From assembly GCF_016863295.1 (NCBI RefSeq), contig NZ_BOOP01000023.1:62001-126000 (forward strand): DNA of 64,000 bases, given 5' to 3'. How positions within the stretch are numbered: the stretch's first letter is position 1; each line of letters begins with the position of its first letter. Below, piece by piece: positions 35,145 to 44,810 of this stretch. The notes under the pieces are model-generated. The model ran no database searches and was not told where the DNA came from. It saw only the letters and a list, made by a program, of their open reading frames with translations. The position numbers and the translations under genes were made by a program. This DNA is from Planotetraspora phitsanulokensis. Lineage in GTDB: Bacteria; Actinomycetota; Actinomycetes; Streptosporangiales; Streptosporangiaceae.

Positions 35145-35330
35145 GTGGCTTCCGTCTGCGACATCTGCGCCAAGAAGCCGATCTTCGGCAACAACGTCTC
35201 CCACTCGCACCGCCGTACTCGCCGCCGCTGGAACCCGAACATCCAGACTGTGCGCGCGGTGGTCGACGGGACGCCGAAGCGGCTCAACGTCTGCACCTCC
35301 TGCATCAAGGCAGGAAAGGTCACCCGCTGA
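35145..35330 (+). CDS. rpmB: 50S ribosomal protein bL28, zinc-binding form
   Basis: A 61-residue ribosomal protein with the typical SVCDICAKKPIFGNNVSHS start and CTSC end; the two CXXC pairs mark the zinc form. GTG 35145 has GAAGGAG nine bases upstream. A promoter candidate is TTGGTG (35022-35027) with TATCCT (35047-35052). A hairpin with a GCGA loop and T-run closes the gene. Confidence 0.96.
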   Translation: MASVCDICAKKPIFGNNVSHSHRRTRRRWNPNIQTVRAVVDGTPKRLNVCTSCIKAGKVTR

Positions 35331-35345
35331 CCTGAGGTACCGCCG

Positions 35346-35371
35346 AGCCCGTCACCGCGAGGTGGCGGGCT
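35346..35371 (+). terminator. Rho-independent terminator after rpmB
   Basis: AGCCCGTCACC (35346-35356) pairs with 35361-35371 over 11 bp (one G-T) around a GCGA tetraloop and runs into TTT. Confidence 0.82.
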
Positions 35372-35425
35372 TTCGCGTTGCCTGCTGTTTCCGCGACGAA
35401 CGCTCCGCCGCGCGAGGGCCGCGGT

Positions 35426-35438
35426 TAGCATCCGAACT
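35426..35438 (+). promoter_or_regulatory. Leaderless-type -10 before GTG 35439
   Basis: TAGCAT (35426-35431) lies seven bases before the GTG start of the membrane protein, and no ribosome-binding site is present in between. Confidence 0.5.
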
Positions 35439-36077
35439 GTGATCACTCGGATAAGCGTTCACGCGACCAGGGGGCAGAAGATCGCCGCCTCGGTCTTCGG
35501 GATCTTCTTCCTCGGCATCCTCGCGGGCGTCGTAGGCGTCGGCGCCCTCGTGGCGTCCGCCTTCTTCGCGGTCGACGCCGAAACCGGCCTGTCCGACTCG
35601 ATCGACAACGGAGGCATCCTCTACGGAGGAGCCGTCCTGTTCGCCGCCTTCTTCGCGCTGATCGCGATGATCGCCGCGGCGGCCGTGGTCACATTCCTGT
35701 TGCAGACGTTCCGGAGCCGCGCCACGTTGTCGGGATCGACGCTCGAGCTCACGGGCGCGCTCTCCACCCGGCGCGCCGATCTGGCGAGCGCGCCGGTGCG
35801 GATCGACACCGTCCCGGAGTACGTCCGGGATCCGCACGACCGGGTGGTGCCCACGGGTCGCAGGATCCCCCGGCTGATCGCCGTGGACCCTTCGGGCCGG
35901 CCCGTACGGCTGCGGCTGCACGGCAGGGACCGCGGCCTCCTGCCATCGGCCGAGCTGAACGCCCTCGCCGACGCGATCGAGTCGGGCACGCGCCCGGAGC
36001 CCGACGCCGCACACGCCACCCAGACCGCCGCGATCCTCCGCCGCCTCGCGACCGACCCGCTCGCCCGCCTGATCTGA
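35439..36077 (+). CDS. Membrane protein of unknown function, 212 residues
   Basis: Two long hydrophobic segments (about residues 14-45, IAASVFGIFFLGILAGVVGV, and 60-90, ILYGGAVLFAAFFALIAMI) are followed by a soluble domain of about 120 residues. The pattern RATLSGSTLELTGALSTRRADLASA looks like the PH-like fold that follows paired helices in several actinobacterial membrane proteins; that is a weak inference. It begins at GTG 35439, probably leaderless. No named family was recognised. Confidence 0.75.
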   Translation: MITRISVHATRGQKIAASVFGIFFLGILAGVVGVGALVASAFFAVDAETGLSDSIDNGGILYGGAVLFAAFFALIAMIAAAAVVTFLLQTFRSRATLSGSTLELTGALSTRRADLASAPVRIDTVPEYVRDPHDRVVPTGRRIPRLIAVDPSGRPVRLRLHGRDRGLLPSAELNALADAIESGTRPEPDAAHATQTAAILRRLATDPLARLI

Positions 36078-36084
36078 GCCCGGG

Positions 36085-36876
<792 letters not shown>

Positions 36877-36913
36877 GCCCCCATCAAACCAGGACCCGCA
36901 GGCAGGGCCCGCC

Positions 36914-37894
36914 TCACCTGCTGGTGCTGGATACGGTGCACTCGCCTCCCGCGAGGGTGCAGCCGCCGGGGGCCTGGAAGCGGCCGCGGAAGGTGAGGCT
37001 CACCGTGGTGTCGCGTCCGCTCCGCAGCTTCCGGTCGGAGCCGATCGACAGCGTGTTCCCGTTCTGATCCCAGTGGTCCGCCCCCACCTGCACTGCCGAG
37101 CCTTCGAGGGGGAGGCCGACCGTCCAGGAGGAGAGGTCGTCGGCCTCGTTGTGCACGGTGACCTTCGCGCCGTACCAGCCTCCGGCCTGCCAGTCGAGCC
37201 GGACGCTCACCCGCACCCGGTCCGAGGCGGCCGGCTGGGTGGTCTCGGGCTCGGACTGCCCGTCGTCCGAAGGCGGAGGGGGAGGAGGGGCGGCGACGAC
37301 CGGCGCCGAGGCGCTCGGCGGCGTCTCGGGCGACTGCGTGGTGACGTCACGGGTGGGCGAGTCCCCCGGCCCGGTCGCCGGGGTGGTGCCCGGAGTGGCC
37401 GAGGCGGTCGTGCCGGCTGTGACGCTGGGGGTGGAGCCGGGCGTGGCGCTGCGCGAGCCGGGCGGCGTCCGTCCCGCCGAGGCGCTGGGGGTGGAGGACG
37501 CCGATCCGTCTCCGGTCTGGTGATCATCCGTGGGGGCCGAGTCCGCCGTCCGCTCGGTGTCGCACTGGCCGGGCGCCGCGCAATTCGTGCCCAGCGACTG
37601 GACGGTGAGCTCGGTGCGCCCGGATAACACCTGCACGCCGCCGACGATCAGACCCAGGGTCAGCACGACCGAGACGCCCGACACGAGGGCAAGCCTGCGC
37701 AGCCCCTTCGAGGAGTCGTCGCCGGGGCTGGGGGCGCTGCTCAGCCCAGAGCCGAGGAACCCGCTCCGGCGAGCCTCGTCACCCTCCTGCCGCCGCGCCG
37801 CCAGATCGCCAGGCCGGACGACCGTGTTCGCTCCTTCGTCCGGGAGCTGCGGTTGTCCCGTTCCAGCCGGATGTTCTGCCGCGTGGCGGCCCAT
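36914..37894 (-). CDS. Membrane-anchored protein with C-terminal CBM2-like domain
   Basis: A 326-residue protein with a cytoplasmic N-terminus, one membrane helix (about residues 66-90, [20 protein letters not shown]), a Ser/Thr/Pro-rich extracellular linker of about 100 residues with a polyproline run, and a beta-sandwich end. The last 95 residues ([20 protein letters not shown] ... [13 protein letters not shown]) resemble family 2 carbohydrate-binding modules, with spaced tryptophans. No enzyme domain is attached. It may tether the cell to a polysaccharide; that is inference. AAAGGA precedes ATG 37894. Confidence 0.78.
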   Translation of the reverse strand: MGRHAAEHPAGTGQPQLPDEGANTVVRPGDLAARRQEGDEARRSGFLGSGLSSAPSPGDDSSKGLRRLALVSGVSVVLTLGLIVGGVQVLSGRTELTVQSLGTNCAAPGQCDTERTADSAPTDDHQTGDGSASSTPSASAGRTPPGSRSATPGSTPSVTAGTTASATPGTTPATGPGDSPTRDVTTQSPETPPSASAPVVAAPPPPPPSDDGQSEPETTQPAASDRVRVSVRLDWQAGGWYGAKVTVHNEADDLSSWTVGLPLEGSAVQVGADHWDQNGNTLSIGSDRKLRSGRDTTVSLTFRGRFQAPGGCTLAGGECTVSSTSR

Positions 37895-37964
37895 GAGGGT
37901 CCTTTCCTGTTGGTACCGCCCTACTTAATAACAGAGCCAATTAATCGTTGTCACAAAATTCCCC

Positions 37965-38948
37965 TCATTCTCGGAAGTGATCCCAGCCACCTGAGGTCTC
38001 GGCACGTCCGCTGACCTCGGCCTTCGCCTCTCCCTCCGCGTCGGAGACCTGCCCGACGACACGCCAGGAAGGCGGCAGCGAAACGTCCCGGGGGAAGGTG
38101 GCGGCGAGCGCGTGGTCCTCGCCGCCGGTGAGGACCCAGGTCAGCGGGTCGGCGTCCAGCTCGGCGGCGAGCCGGGCCATCGCCTCGGGCACGGGCAGCG
38201 CTGCGGGGTCGAGGACGATCCGCACCCCACTGGCGGTCGCGACGTGGCCGAGATCCTGCAACAGCCCGTCGCTGACGTCGAGCATGGCCGTGGCGCCGAG
38301 CCCGGCCGCCTCCGGCCCGCACGCGTACGGCGGCTCCGGCCTGCGGTGGGCGGCGACGAACTCCTCCGCGAAGTCCGGGACCTCGGTGGTCCCCCGCTCC
38401 GCCGAGAGGAGGGCGAGGCCGGCGGCCGCGTATCCGAGCCGACCGGCCACCGCGACCACGTCGCCGGGACGCGCGCCCGACCTGGTCACCGGCGTCCGCC
38501 CGCCGAGATCACCGAGCGCGGTCACCCCGATCACCACGATGTCCGAGCGCGCGATGTCTCCCCCGGCTACCGTGGCGCCGACCAGGGCGCATTCGTCCCT
38601 GAAGCCGTCGGTCAGGGCGTCGAGCCACTCGGCCGACGCCTCACCGGGCAGGCCCAGGCCGACCACGATCGCCGTGGGGTCGGCCCCCATGGCAACGATG
38701 TCGGAAAGATTCTGTGCTGCGGCTTTTCTGCCTATGTCGTACCCACTGGACCAATCGCGGCGGAAGTGCCTACCCTCAATCAGGAGATCGGTACTGACCA
38801 CGACCCGTCCGTCAGGTGCTTCCAGGATCGCGGCGTCGTCGCCGGGGCCCAGGATCACCCCCGACCCTTGGGGCAGGCGTCCCGAAATCCGCCTGATCAC
38901 ACCGAATTCACCAAGATCTCCGACTCTGATGACACACCCCTTGTGCAT
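37965..38948 (-). CDS. thiL: Thiamine-monophosphate kinase
   Basis: A 327-residue PurM-like kinase that makes thiamine diphosphate from the monophosphate. GPGDDAAIL, STDLLIEGRHF and NLSDIVAMGADP are the ATP- and substrate-binding motifs, and MLDVSDGLLQDLGH the second conserved stretch. It is divergent from the AsnC-like gene (47 bp), an order kept in actinobacteria. The start is ATG 38948; the leader is short. Confidence 0.95.
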   Translation of the reverse strand: MHKGCVIRVGDLGEFGVIRRISGRLPQGSGVILGPGDDAAILEAPDGRVVVSTDLLIEGRHFRRDWSSGYDIGRKAAAQNLSDIVAMGADPTAIVVGLGLPGEASAEWLDALTDGFRDECALVGATVAGGDIARSDIVVIGVTALGDLGGRTPVTRSGARPGDVVAVAGRLGYAAAGLALLSAERGTTEVPDFAEEFVAAHRRPEPPYACGPEAAGLGATAMLDVSDGLLQDLGHVATASGVRIVLDPAALPVPEAMARLAAELDADPLTWVLTGGEDHALAATFPRDVSLPPSWRVVGQVSDAEGEAKAEVSGRAETSGGWDHFRE

Positions 38949-38995
38949 TCGAGGTACGGTTACGCTCCGGCACTGATCTCTATCCGGAGGACGCG

Positions 38996-39229
38996 ATGGT
39001 GCAGGCCTACATCCTTATCCAGACCGAGGTCGGCAGGGCCGCCGATGTGGCCGGGCAGATCGCGTCGATCACGGGCGTCACACAGGCCGAGGATGTCACC
39101 GGCCCCTATGACGTGATCGTCCGGGCCGAGGCCCACAACGTCGACGAACTCGGCAAGCTCGTCGTGGCCCAGATTCAGGCTGTGAAGGGCATCACGCGTA
39201 CGCTTACGTGTCCCATAGTCCACATCTAG
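38996..39229 (+). CDS. Stand-alone AsnC/Lrp ligand-binding domain protein
   Basis: A 77-residue protein consisting only of the RAM (AsnC_trans_reg) ligand-binding domain: QAYILIQTEVGRAADVAGQI, then VTGPYDVIVRAEA and a final LTCPIV. It lacks a DNA-binding helix-turn-helix. Such proteins form dimers and octamers that bind amino acids, and may modulate full-length Lrp proteins. GGAGG stands five bases before ATG 38996. It sits between thiL and the DUF3515 gene as in many actinobacteria. Confidence 0.93.
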   Translation: MVQAYILIQTEVGRAADVAGQIASITGVTQAEDVTGPYDVIVRAEAHNVDELGKLVVAQIQAVKGITRTLTCPIVHI

Positions 39230-39278
39230 TCCGGCACGGCGGGCGTCGACTGCCACCGGACAGCCGATCTGGAAGACG

Positions 39279-39725
39279 ATGCCCAAAACAGCCCTGCCCG
39301 CCGGAGCGGCAGCCGCCTTCGTGGCCCTGACCGTCCTCGCCGGATGCTCCGGCGTCGTGCGCGTCGAGCCGCCCACTCCCACGGGAGCGGCCGCGGCCGC
39401 ATGCCGGAAACTCGCCGGCGCGCTCCCCCACACGCTCGACGGGCTCGACCGCGTCGCGTCCGAGCCCGCCTCGCCGTACGTGGCCGTCTGGGGTGAAGGT
39501 GAGATCGCCCTGCGCTGCGGCGTCGAACGGCCCGCCGCGATGCCCGCCACCGCCGAGGTCTCGGACGTCGACGGCGTCGGCTGGTTCAACGATCCGCAGC
39601 GGCCCGCGCTGTACACCGCCGTCAACCGCGAGGCGTACGTCGAGCTGACGATCTCCCCCGAGCACAGGCCGGCGGAGATCCAGGTCGATCTCGCCGGGCC
39701 CATCAAGACCAACATTCCGCAGTGA
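39279..39725 (+). CDS. DUF3515 family lipoprotein
   Basis: A 148-residue lipoprotein with lipobox VLAGC (Cys23). The conserved part runs from CRKLAGALPHTLDGLDR through VAVWGEGEIALRCGV to WFNDPQRPALYTAVNREAYVEL, which identifies DUF3515. It is anchored to the outer face of the membrane; function unknown. It ends one base from the convergent ddl, a fixed partnership in actinobacteria that hints at a cell-wall role (inference). Confidence 0.9.
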   Translation: MPKTALPAGAAAAFVALTVLAGCSGVVRVEPPTPTGAAAAACRKLAGALPHTLDGLDRVASEPASPYVAVWGEGEIALRCGVERPAAMPATAEVSDVDGVGWFNDPQRPALYTAVNREAYVELTISPEHRPAEIQVDLAGPIKTNIPQ

Positions 39726-39726
39726 G

Positions 39727-40842
39727 TTAGCGCAGCCCCGCCGGCCTGTTGTACGCGAGCTGGATCAGCCGGTCGACGAGATCGGCGTATGACAGCCCGC
39801 TGGCGGCCCACAACTGCGGGGCCACAGAGAGGGACGTGAAGCCGGGCATCGTGTTGATCTCGTTGAGGATCAGCTCGCCCGACGGCGTGTAGAAGAAGTC
39901 GACCCGGGACAGGCCCTCGCAGCCCAGCGCCTCGAAGGCCTGTACGGCCATGCCGCGCAGCGCCTCGATCGCCTCCGCGGGGATGTCGGCGGGCACGTCG
40001 AGCGCCATCTGGTCGGGGTAGTACTTGGCCTCGAAGTCGAAGAACTCGTGCTCGCCCCTGACCAGCACCTCGCCGGGCATGCTCGCCTCCGCCGGAGCGT
40101 CCCCGAGCGACTCGAGAACGGCGCACTCGATCTCCCGGCCGACGATCGCGGCCTCGACCAGCACCTTGGGGTCGTGGGCGCGGGCGAACTCGACCGCCGC
40201 CTCGAGAGACTCCACGTCGTGGGCCTTGGAGATGCCCTGGGACGACCCCGCGCGGGCAGGTTTCACGAACACCGGCCAGCCCAGCTCCTCGACCTCCTTG
40301 AGCACCCTCGCCCGGTCGATGCGCCAGTCGCGGTCGGTGACGGTGACGAACGGCCCCACGGGCAGCCCCGCCGCCCGCAGAACGAGCTTCATGTACGCCT
40401 TGTCCATGCCGACGGCGCTGGCCAGCACCCCGGACCCCACGTAGCGGACCCCGGCCATCTCCAGCAGTCCCTGGATCGTGCCGTCCTCGCCGAAGGGACC
40501 GTGCATGACGGGGAAGACGACGTCGACCTCACCGAGGGTCCTCGGGATCTGCCCGGGCTCGAGGGCCACCAGCGAGCCCGACTCGGACGGCAGTGCGAGA
40601 GCCGTACCGGACTCGTCGACGGAGGGCAGGCGGCCCCCCTCGATCGCATAACTCTGGCTGCCGGGGACCAGCACCCAACGCCCGTCCTGGGCGATGCCGA
40701 TGGGGAACACCTCGTACTTTGAGCGGTCGATCGCCTCAAGCACGCTTCCGGCGCCCATAAGAGAGACGGCGTGCTCGGAGTTGCGTCCTCCGAAGACCAC
40801 CGCCACACGTATACGCGACCGTGACTCGCGAACCTCATTCAT
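39727..40842 (-). CDS. ddl: D-alanine--D-alanine ligase
   Basis: A 371-residue ATP-grasp ligase that makes the D-Ala-D-Ala dipeptide for peptidoglycan. RVAVVFGGRNSEHAVSL at the N-terminus, VFPVMHGPFGEDGTIQG, WPVFVKPARAGSSQGI and LILNEINTMPGFT are the standard motifs. ATG 40842 (MNEVRESRSRI) is eight bases from a TAGATT -10 (40851-40856), so it may be leaderless. The Mycobacterium order ddl-gpsA is interrupted here by a cystathionine lyase-type gene. Confidence 0.96.
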   Translation of the reverse strand: MNEVRESRSRIRVAVVFGGRNSEHAVSLMGAGSVLEAIDRSKYEVFPIGIAQDGRWVLVPGSQSYAIEGGRLPSVDESGTALALPSESGSLVALEPGQIPRTLGEVDVVFPVMHGPFGEDGTIQGLLEMAGVRYVGSGVLASAVGMDKAYMKLVLRAAGLPVGPFVTVTDRDWRIDRARVLKEVEELGWPVFVKPARAGSSQGISKAHDVESLEAAVEFARAHDPKVLVEAAIVGREIECAVLESLGDAPAEASMPGEVLVRGEHEFFDFEAKYYPDQMALDVPADIPAEAIEALRGMAVQAFEALGCEGLSRVDFFYTPSGELILNEINTMPGFTSLSVAPQLWAASGLSYADLVDRLIQLAYNRPAGLR

Positions 40843-40882
40843 GATGCCCGAATCTACCGCGTCTGGGAGGCAAAACGGCTTG

Positions 40883-42121
40883 TCAGCCGCGCGCCGTACT
40901 GGTTGAACCCAGAGCGTCGAGCGCCTGGGTGACGTCCATGATGAGGTCCTCGGCGTCCTCGAGGCCGATCGAGAAGCGGACGGCTCCCGCGTCGACACCG
41001 GAAAGCGCCTCGTCGGAACGGGCCACCGAGGCGAGATGCGTCACCTTGGTGTGGGTGCCGCCGACGGAGGACGCGATGCCGGCCAGGCGCAGGCCGTCCG
41101 CCAGGGTCATGCCCGCCGTGTACCCCCCGTGAGGGATTACGGTCAGGCACGCGCCGAACCTGGTGCCCTCGGGACCGGAGTCGAAGACGAGCCGGGCGAG
41201 TTGGTGTGCGGGGTGGCCCGGCAGGCCCGGATAGTCGACCCGGCGCACGGCCGGGTGCTTGGCCACGGCGGCGGCGACCTCCATCGCCGTCGCGCACATC
41301 CGCCGCACGCGCAGGGTCAGCGTCTCGAGCCCCCTGTGCAGGAGGAACGCGTCGTCCGGCGAGAGCGTGCCGCCCGTGGCGACCCGGACCTCCCTGATCT
41401 GGGCCATCAGGTCGCGCCGCCCCACCACCACTCCGCCGGTGCTGTCGTCGTGGCCGCCGAGATACTTGGTGGCCGAATGGACGACCAGGTCGGCGCCGTG
41501 CTCGAGCGGGCGGCACACGACCGGGGTGGCGGTGGAGGAGTCGACGACGAGCAGGGCTCCCGCCTCGCGGGCTATCCGGTAGAGCCCGCGGATGTCGGCC
41601 ACCATCATCGACGGGTGCGCCAGCGCCTCCGCGTACACGATCTTCGTCGTCGACCGCATCGCGGCGTGGACCCGGCGCAGGTCGGAGTAGTCGACGAAGT
41701 CCACGGTCACTCCGAACCGGGACAACACGTCGGTCAGCAGCGCGTACGTCCCGCCGTGGACGGGAGCGGGCGCGACGACGTGCGCGCCCGCGCGCAGGAA
41801 GCTCAGGAAGACCGTGTTGATCGCGGCCATCCCCGACGGGAACGCCTCACCTGCCACGTCGTCGGGCGCGGCCGCACCCTCGAGGGCGGCCACCCCGGCG
41901 GCGAAGGCGGCGACGGTCGGGTTGTCGATGCGGCTGTAGGCGAAGCCCGGCATGCGCCCCGACAGGACGTCGCCGTACTCACCGGACGACTCGAACTCCC
42001 ACGTGGCGGTCCGCCACACGGGAAGGCCGATCGGGACCTGCCGGGGCAGCGGAGGCGAGGGCAGATGGACGGCCCGGGTGTTCTCCCCGGGCCGCTTCCG
42101 CGATCGCCTCATGGAGTTCAC
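40883..42121 (-). CDS. Cystathionine gamma-lyase/gamma-synthase family PLP enzyme
   Basis: A 412-residue Cys/Met-metabolism PLP enzyme. The PLP lysine is in [10 protein letters not shown], the aspartate in [11 protein letters not shown], and the N-terminal [23 protein letters not shown] is typical. It could cleave or form cystathionine, or act as a methionine gamma-lyase; sequence alone does not decide. GTG 42121 overlaps the gpsA stop by four bases (GTGA); ATG 42112 is an alternative start. The overlap implies coupling with gpsA, although the two pathways are unrelated. Confidence 0.9.
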   Translation of the reverse strand: MNSMRRSRKRPGENTRAVHLPSPPLPRQVPIGLPVWRTATWEFESSGEYGDVLSGRMPGFAYSRIDNPTVAAFAAGVAALEGAAAPDDVAGEAFPSGMAAINTVFLSFLRAGAHVVAPAPVHGGTYALLTDVLSRFGVTVDFVDYSDLRRVHAAMRSTTKIVYAEALAHPSMMVADIRGLYRIAREAGALLVVDSSTATPVVCRPLEHGADLVVHSATKYLGGHDDSTGGVVVGRRDLMAQIREVRVATGGTLSPDDAFLLHRGLETLTLRVRRMCATAMEVAAAVAKHPAVRRVDYPGLPGHPAHQLARLVFDSGPEGTRFGACLTVIPHGGYTAGMTLADGLRLAGIASSVGGTHTKVTHLASVARSDEALSGVDAGAVRFSIGLEDAEDLIMDVTQALDALGSTSTARG

Positions 42122-43125
42122 AGACCGTATCGCTCCGGTTTGGGAGTTCGGTTCATCAGCAGGAGCGCGGCCTCACCGGGCGACAGACCGTCGTGGACCA
42201 CTCCCACGACCACCTCGGTGATGGGCATCTCCACGTCGTGTTTCCTGGCCAGCTCGAGCACGGACTCGCAGGACTTGACGCCCTCGGCCGTCTGCTTGGT
42301 CGCGGCCACGACCTCGGCCAGGGTCATGCCGCGGCCGAGGTTCTCCCCGAAGGTGCGGTTCCTGGACAGAGGCGACGTGCAGGTCGCGATCAGGTCGCCC
42401 ATCCCCGCGAGGCCCGCGAACGTGTGCTGGTCGGCGCCCAGGGCCGCGCCCAGCCGGGCGATCTCGGCGAGCCCGCGGGTGATCAGCGTGGCCCGGATGT
42501 TGTCGCCGAGGCCCATGCCCGCCGCGACGCCCACGGCCAGCGCGATGACGTTCTTGACCGCGCCGCCGAGCTCGACTCCGACGACGTCGGCGTTCGTGTA
42601 GGTGCGGAACCACGGCAGGTGGCAGGCGTCCTGGAGCCTGCCGGCCACCTCGTCGTCCGTGCAGGCGACGACGGCCGCGGCCGGCTGCCTCCGGGCCAGC
42701 TCGGGGACCAGGTTGGGTCCGGAGACCACCGCCACGCGGCTCTCCGGCACCTCGGCCACCTCGCAGATGACCTCGCTCATCCGCTTGCCGGTGCCCAGCT
42801 CGACGCCCTTCATCAGGCTGACCAGCACGGCGCCGGGCGGGATGGCGTCCTTCCACTCGGCGAGGTTGCCGCGCAACGTCTGCGCGGGGACGGCGAGGAC
42901 GACGAAGTCCGCCCCGTCCATGGCCGCGACGTGGTCGGTAGTGGCGCTCAGCGTCTCGGGCAGCTTCACGCCGGGAAGGTACTCGGGGTTCTCGTGGCGA
43001 TCGTTGATCGCGTCGACGACCTCCGCCCGCCTGCCCCACAACGTCGTGTCGGTACCCGCCTCAGCGAGGATCATCGCGAACGTGGTGCCCCACGAGCCCG
43101 TACCGAAGACGACCGCCTTACTCAC
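42118..43125 (-). CDS. gpsA: Glycerol-3-phosphate dehydrogenase [NAD(P)+]
   Basis: A 335-residue enzyme that makes glycerol-3-phosphate for phospholipids. The Rossmann motif [11 protein letters not shown], the [10 protein letters not shown] segment, the catalytic lysine in [13 protein letters not shown] and GMGDLIATC are present. GTG 43125 has GGTGAG six bases upstream; an ATG 21 bases earlier is less likely. It follows plsC, which uses its product downstream in lipid synthesis, so the order is functionally sensible. Confidence 0.95.
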   Translation of the reverse strand: MSKAVVFGTGSWGTTFAMILAEAGTDTTLWGRRAEVVDAINDRHENPEYLPGVKLPETLSATTDHVAAMDGADFVVLAVPAQTLRGNLAEWKDAIPPGAVLVSLMKGVELGTGKRMSEVICEVAEVPESRVAVVSGPNLVPELARRQPAAAVVACTDDEVAGRLQDACHLPWFRTYTNADVVGVELGGAVKNVIALAVGVAAGMGLGDNIRATLITRGLAEIARLGAALGADQHTFAGLAGMGDLIATCTSPLSRNRTFGENLGRGMTLAEVVAATKQTAEGVKSCESVLELARKHDVEMPITEVVVGVVHDGLSPGEAALLLMNRTPKPERYGL

Positions 43126-43191
43126 TGGTCGCTCACCACTCCTCATCGCCCAGGCTCGCGGTCACGTGCCATTCCCTACCGTACGTCGTGC

Positions 43192-43980
43192 TCAGTCCTG
43201 CGCAGCGTTTTTCGGGTCATACGGGACTTCAGGCGCCTTCTCATCCCGGATCTCGGCGAGCAGTCCGGTGACCGCCGCCATGATGTCGGCCGTCGCGTCA
43301 CGCAGGACCGATCCGCGCATCGGCTGGCCGGCGTACTTCGACAGGTCGACCGGCGGCCCGGCGAGCACGTGGAAGGTCTTGCGGGGGAACAGCCGCGGCT
43401 TCTTCTCGCCGTACGGCAGGAGCTCCTGGGCGCCCCAGTGGGCGATCGGGACCACCGGCACACCTGTCGCGAGGGCGAGCCGGGCCGCACCCGTCTTGGC
43501 CGCCATCGGCCACAACTCGGGGTCGCGGGTGATCGTGCCCTCCGGGTAGAAGAGGATGGCGCCGCCCGCCCTGAGCCGCTCCTCGGCGGTTTTGAGCGAC
43601 TGCGTCGCCTCGGTGCTCCCGCGCTGGACCGGGATGGCCCGCAGCTGGGAGACCGCGTGACCGAGGAACGGGACCTTGAAGATCCCCGACTTGGCCAAAA
43701 TGATCGGCCAGCGGCCGGTGTTGTACAGGTAGTGCGAGAGCAGCACCGGATCCGACCAGGACAGATGGTTGGCCGCGATGATCAGGCCGCCCTTGCGCGG
43801 GATGTTTTCTCCCCCACGCCATCTCCGCCTGACGAACAGCAGCGACAGCGGCTTCACGATCAGGACGGCGAGGAACTCCCAGAAGCGCGGCGGGCGTGAG
43901 CTGCGCCTCGAAGCGGGTGTCCGAGCCTCGCCGGACGGCGACTGCTCCACCTCGCCGGTGGGCTCGCTGGGCTGGCTCAC
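43192..43980 (-). CDS. 1-acyl-sn-glycerol-3-phosphate acyltransferase
   Basis: A 262-residue PlsC-type acyltransferase. NHLSWSDP (HX4D) and FYPEGTITRD are the catalytic and phosphate-binding motifs; a membrane-associating helix (FWEFLAVLIVKPLSLLFV) precedes them. It acylates lysophosphatidate on the cytosolic face of the membrane. GTG 43980 has GGAGGAG directly upstream. The first 30 residues are Ser/Pro/Glu-rich and probably disordered. It lies 66 bp before gpsA in the same direction. Confidence 0.93.
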   Translation of the reverse strand: MSQPSEPTGEVEQSPSGEARTPASRRSSRPPRFWEFLAVLIVKPLSLLFVRRRWRGGENIPRKGGLIIAANHLSWSDPVLLSHYLYNTGRWPIILAKSGIFKVPFLGHAVSQLRAIPVQRGSTEATQSLKTAEERLRAGGAILFYPEGTITRDPELWPMAAKTGAARLALATGVPVVPIAHWGAQELLPYGEKKPRLFPRKTFHVLAGPPVDLSKYAGQPMRGSVLRDATADIMAAVTGLLAEIRDEKAPEVPYDPKNAAQD

Positions 43981-44117
43981 TTCTCCTCCTTCACGGCCGC
44001 GTTTCCAACGGCCGCTGAATCAACGTGTGTCGCGTCGCCGCGCCCCGGCGACCTGGCCTCCAGGTCACCGTGCGCGGCTCAAGTCTCCCGGCTGCGTCGC
44101 CGGAATGTCGAGGCGGG

Positions 44118-44765
44118 ATGCTTAAGGTTATGCAGCTCGCTCGATGGTCCATCGTGGTGCCGGTCAAGACTCTCATCCGGGCCAAGACACGGCTTGCCGG
44201 AGCGGCCGGGCCGTACCGGGCCGATCTGGCCGTGGCCGTCGCGAGCGACACGGTGGCGGCCGCGCTGGCGTGCCCCCTCGTGGCGCGCGTCGTGGTGGTG
44301 ACCGCCGACCCGGTGCCGGCGGAACGGCTCGCCGCGCTCGGCGCGCATGTGGTGAACGACCCGGACAGGGGGCTCAACGCCGCGTTACGTGTGGGCGCGG
44401 CGGAGGCGGTACAGCTGGCGGCGGGCGACGCCGTGGGCGCCCTTCAGGCGGATCTGCCGGCGTTGCGCCCACGGGAGCTGGAGAGGGTGCTGACGGCGGC
44501 GCTGGAGTTCGACGAGTCCTTCGTCCCGGACGCCGCCGAGGTGGGGACCACCTTCTACGGCGTGCGACCGGGAATCGCGTTCCGGCCGCGGTTCGGGGGC
44601 GAGTCGAGGGCCAGGCATCTGTCGGGCGGCGCGAAGGAGTTGGCGCTGGAGGCGATCCCCTCGGTCAGGCGGGACGTCGACACGGTCGAGGACCTCAAGG
44701 AAGCCGAGGCCCTCGGCCTGGGCCCCGCCACCATCCAGATCGCCCCCCACATCCTCCGTGCGTGA
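44118..44765 (+). CDS. cofC: Phospholactate/phosphoenolpyruvate guanylyltransferase
   Basis: A 215-residue nucleotidyltransferase of coenzyme F420 synthesis (CofC/FbiD), which activates phosphoenolpyruvate or 2-phospholactate with GTP. The sequence shows VVPVKTLIRAKTRLAGA, VTADPVPAERLAALGAHVV and a LQADLPALRP metal-binding stretch, then RHLSGGAKEL. ATG 44118 has GAGG four bases upstream; a second ATG at 44130 is possible. In mycobacteria fbiD also lies next to gpsA. The other F420 genes are not in this window. Confidence 0.92.
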   Translation: MLKVMQLARWSIVVPVKTLIRAKTRLAGAAGPYRADLAVAVASDTVAAALACPLVARVVVVTADPVPAERLAALGAHVVNDPDRGLNAALRVGAAEAVQLAAGDAVGALQADLPALRPRELERVLTAALEFDESFVPDAAEVGTTFYGVRPGIAFRPRFGGESRARHLSGGAKELALEAIPSVRRDVDTVEDLKEAEALGLGPATIQIAPHILRA

Positions 44766-44802
44766 TCACGCCCCCGCCTCTCCCGCGTGATCACGCCCGA
44801 GG
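44764..44802. repeat. Paired GTGATCACGCCC motifs
   Basis: CGTGATCACGCCC occurs twice in tandem orientation (about 44763-44775 and 44790-44802) in the 45-bp gap between cofC and the convergent MFS gene; each contains the palindrome CGTGATCACG. The first copy overlaps the cofC stop codon. Confidence 0.55.
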
Positions 44803-44810
44803 GGTTGGGG

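Noticed and set aside
37207-37527. Proline/arginine-rich frame overlapping the CBM2-like gene
   Set aside because: Composition comes from the Ser/Thr/Pro linker read in another frame; the real gene has a start, membrane helix and domain.
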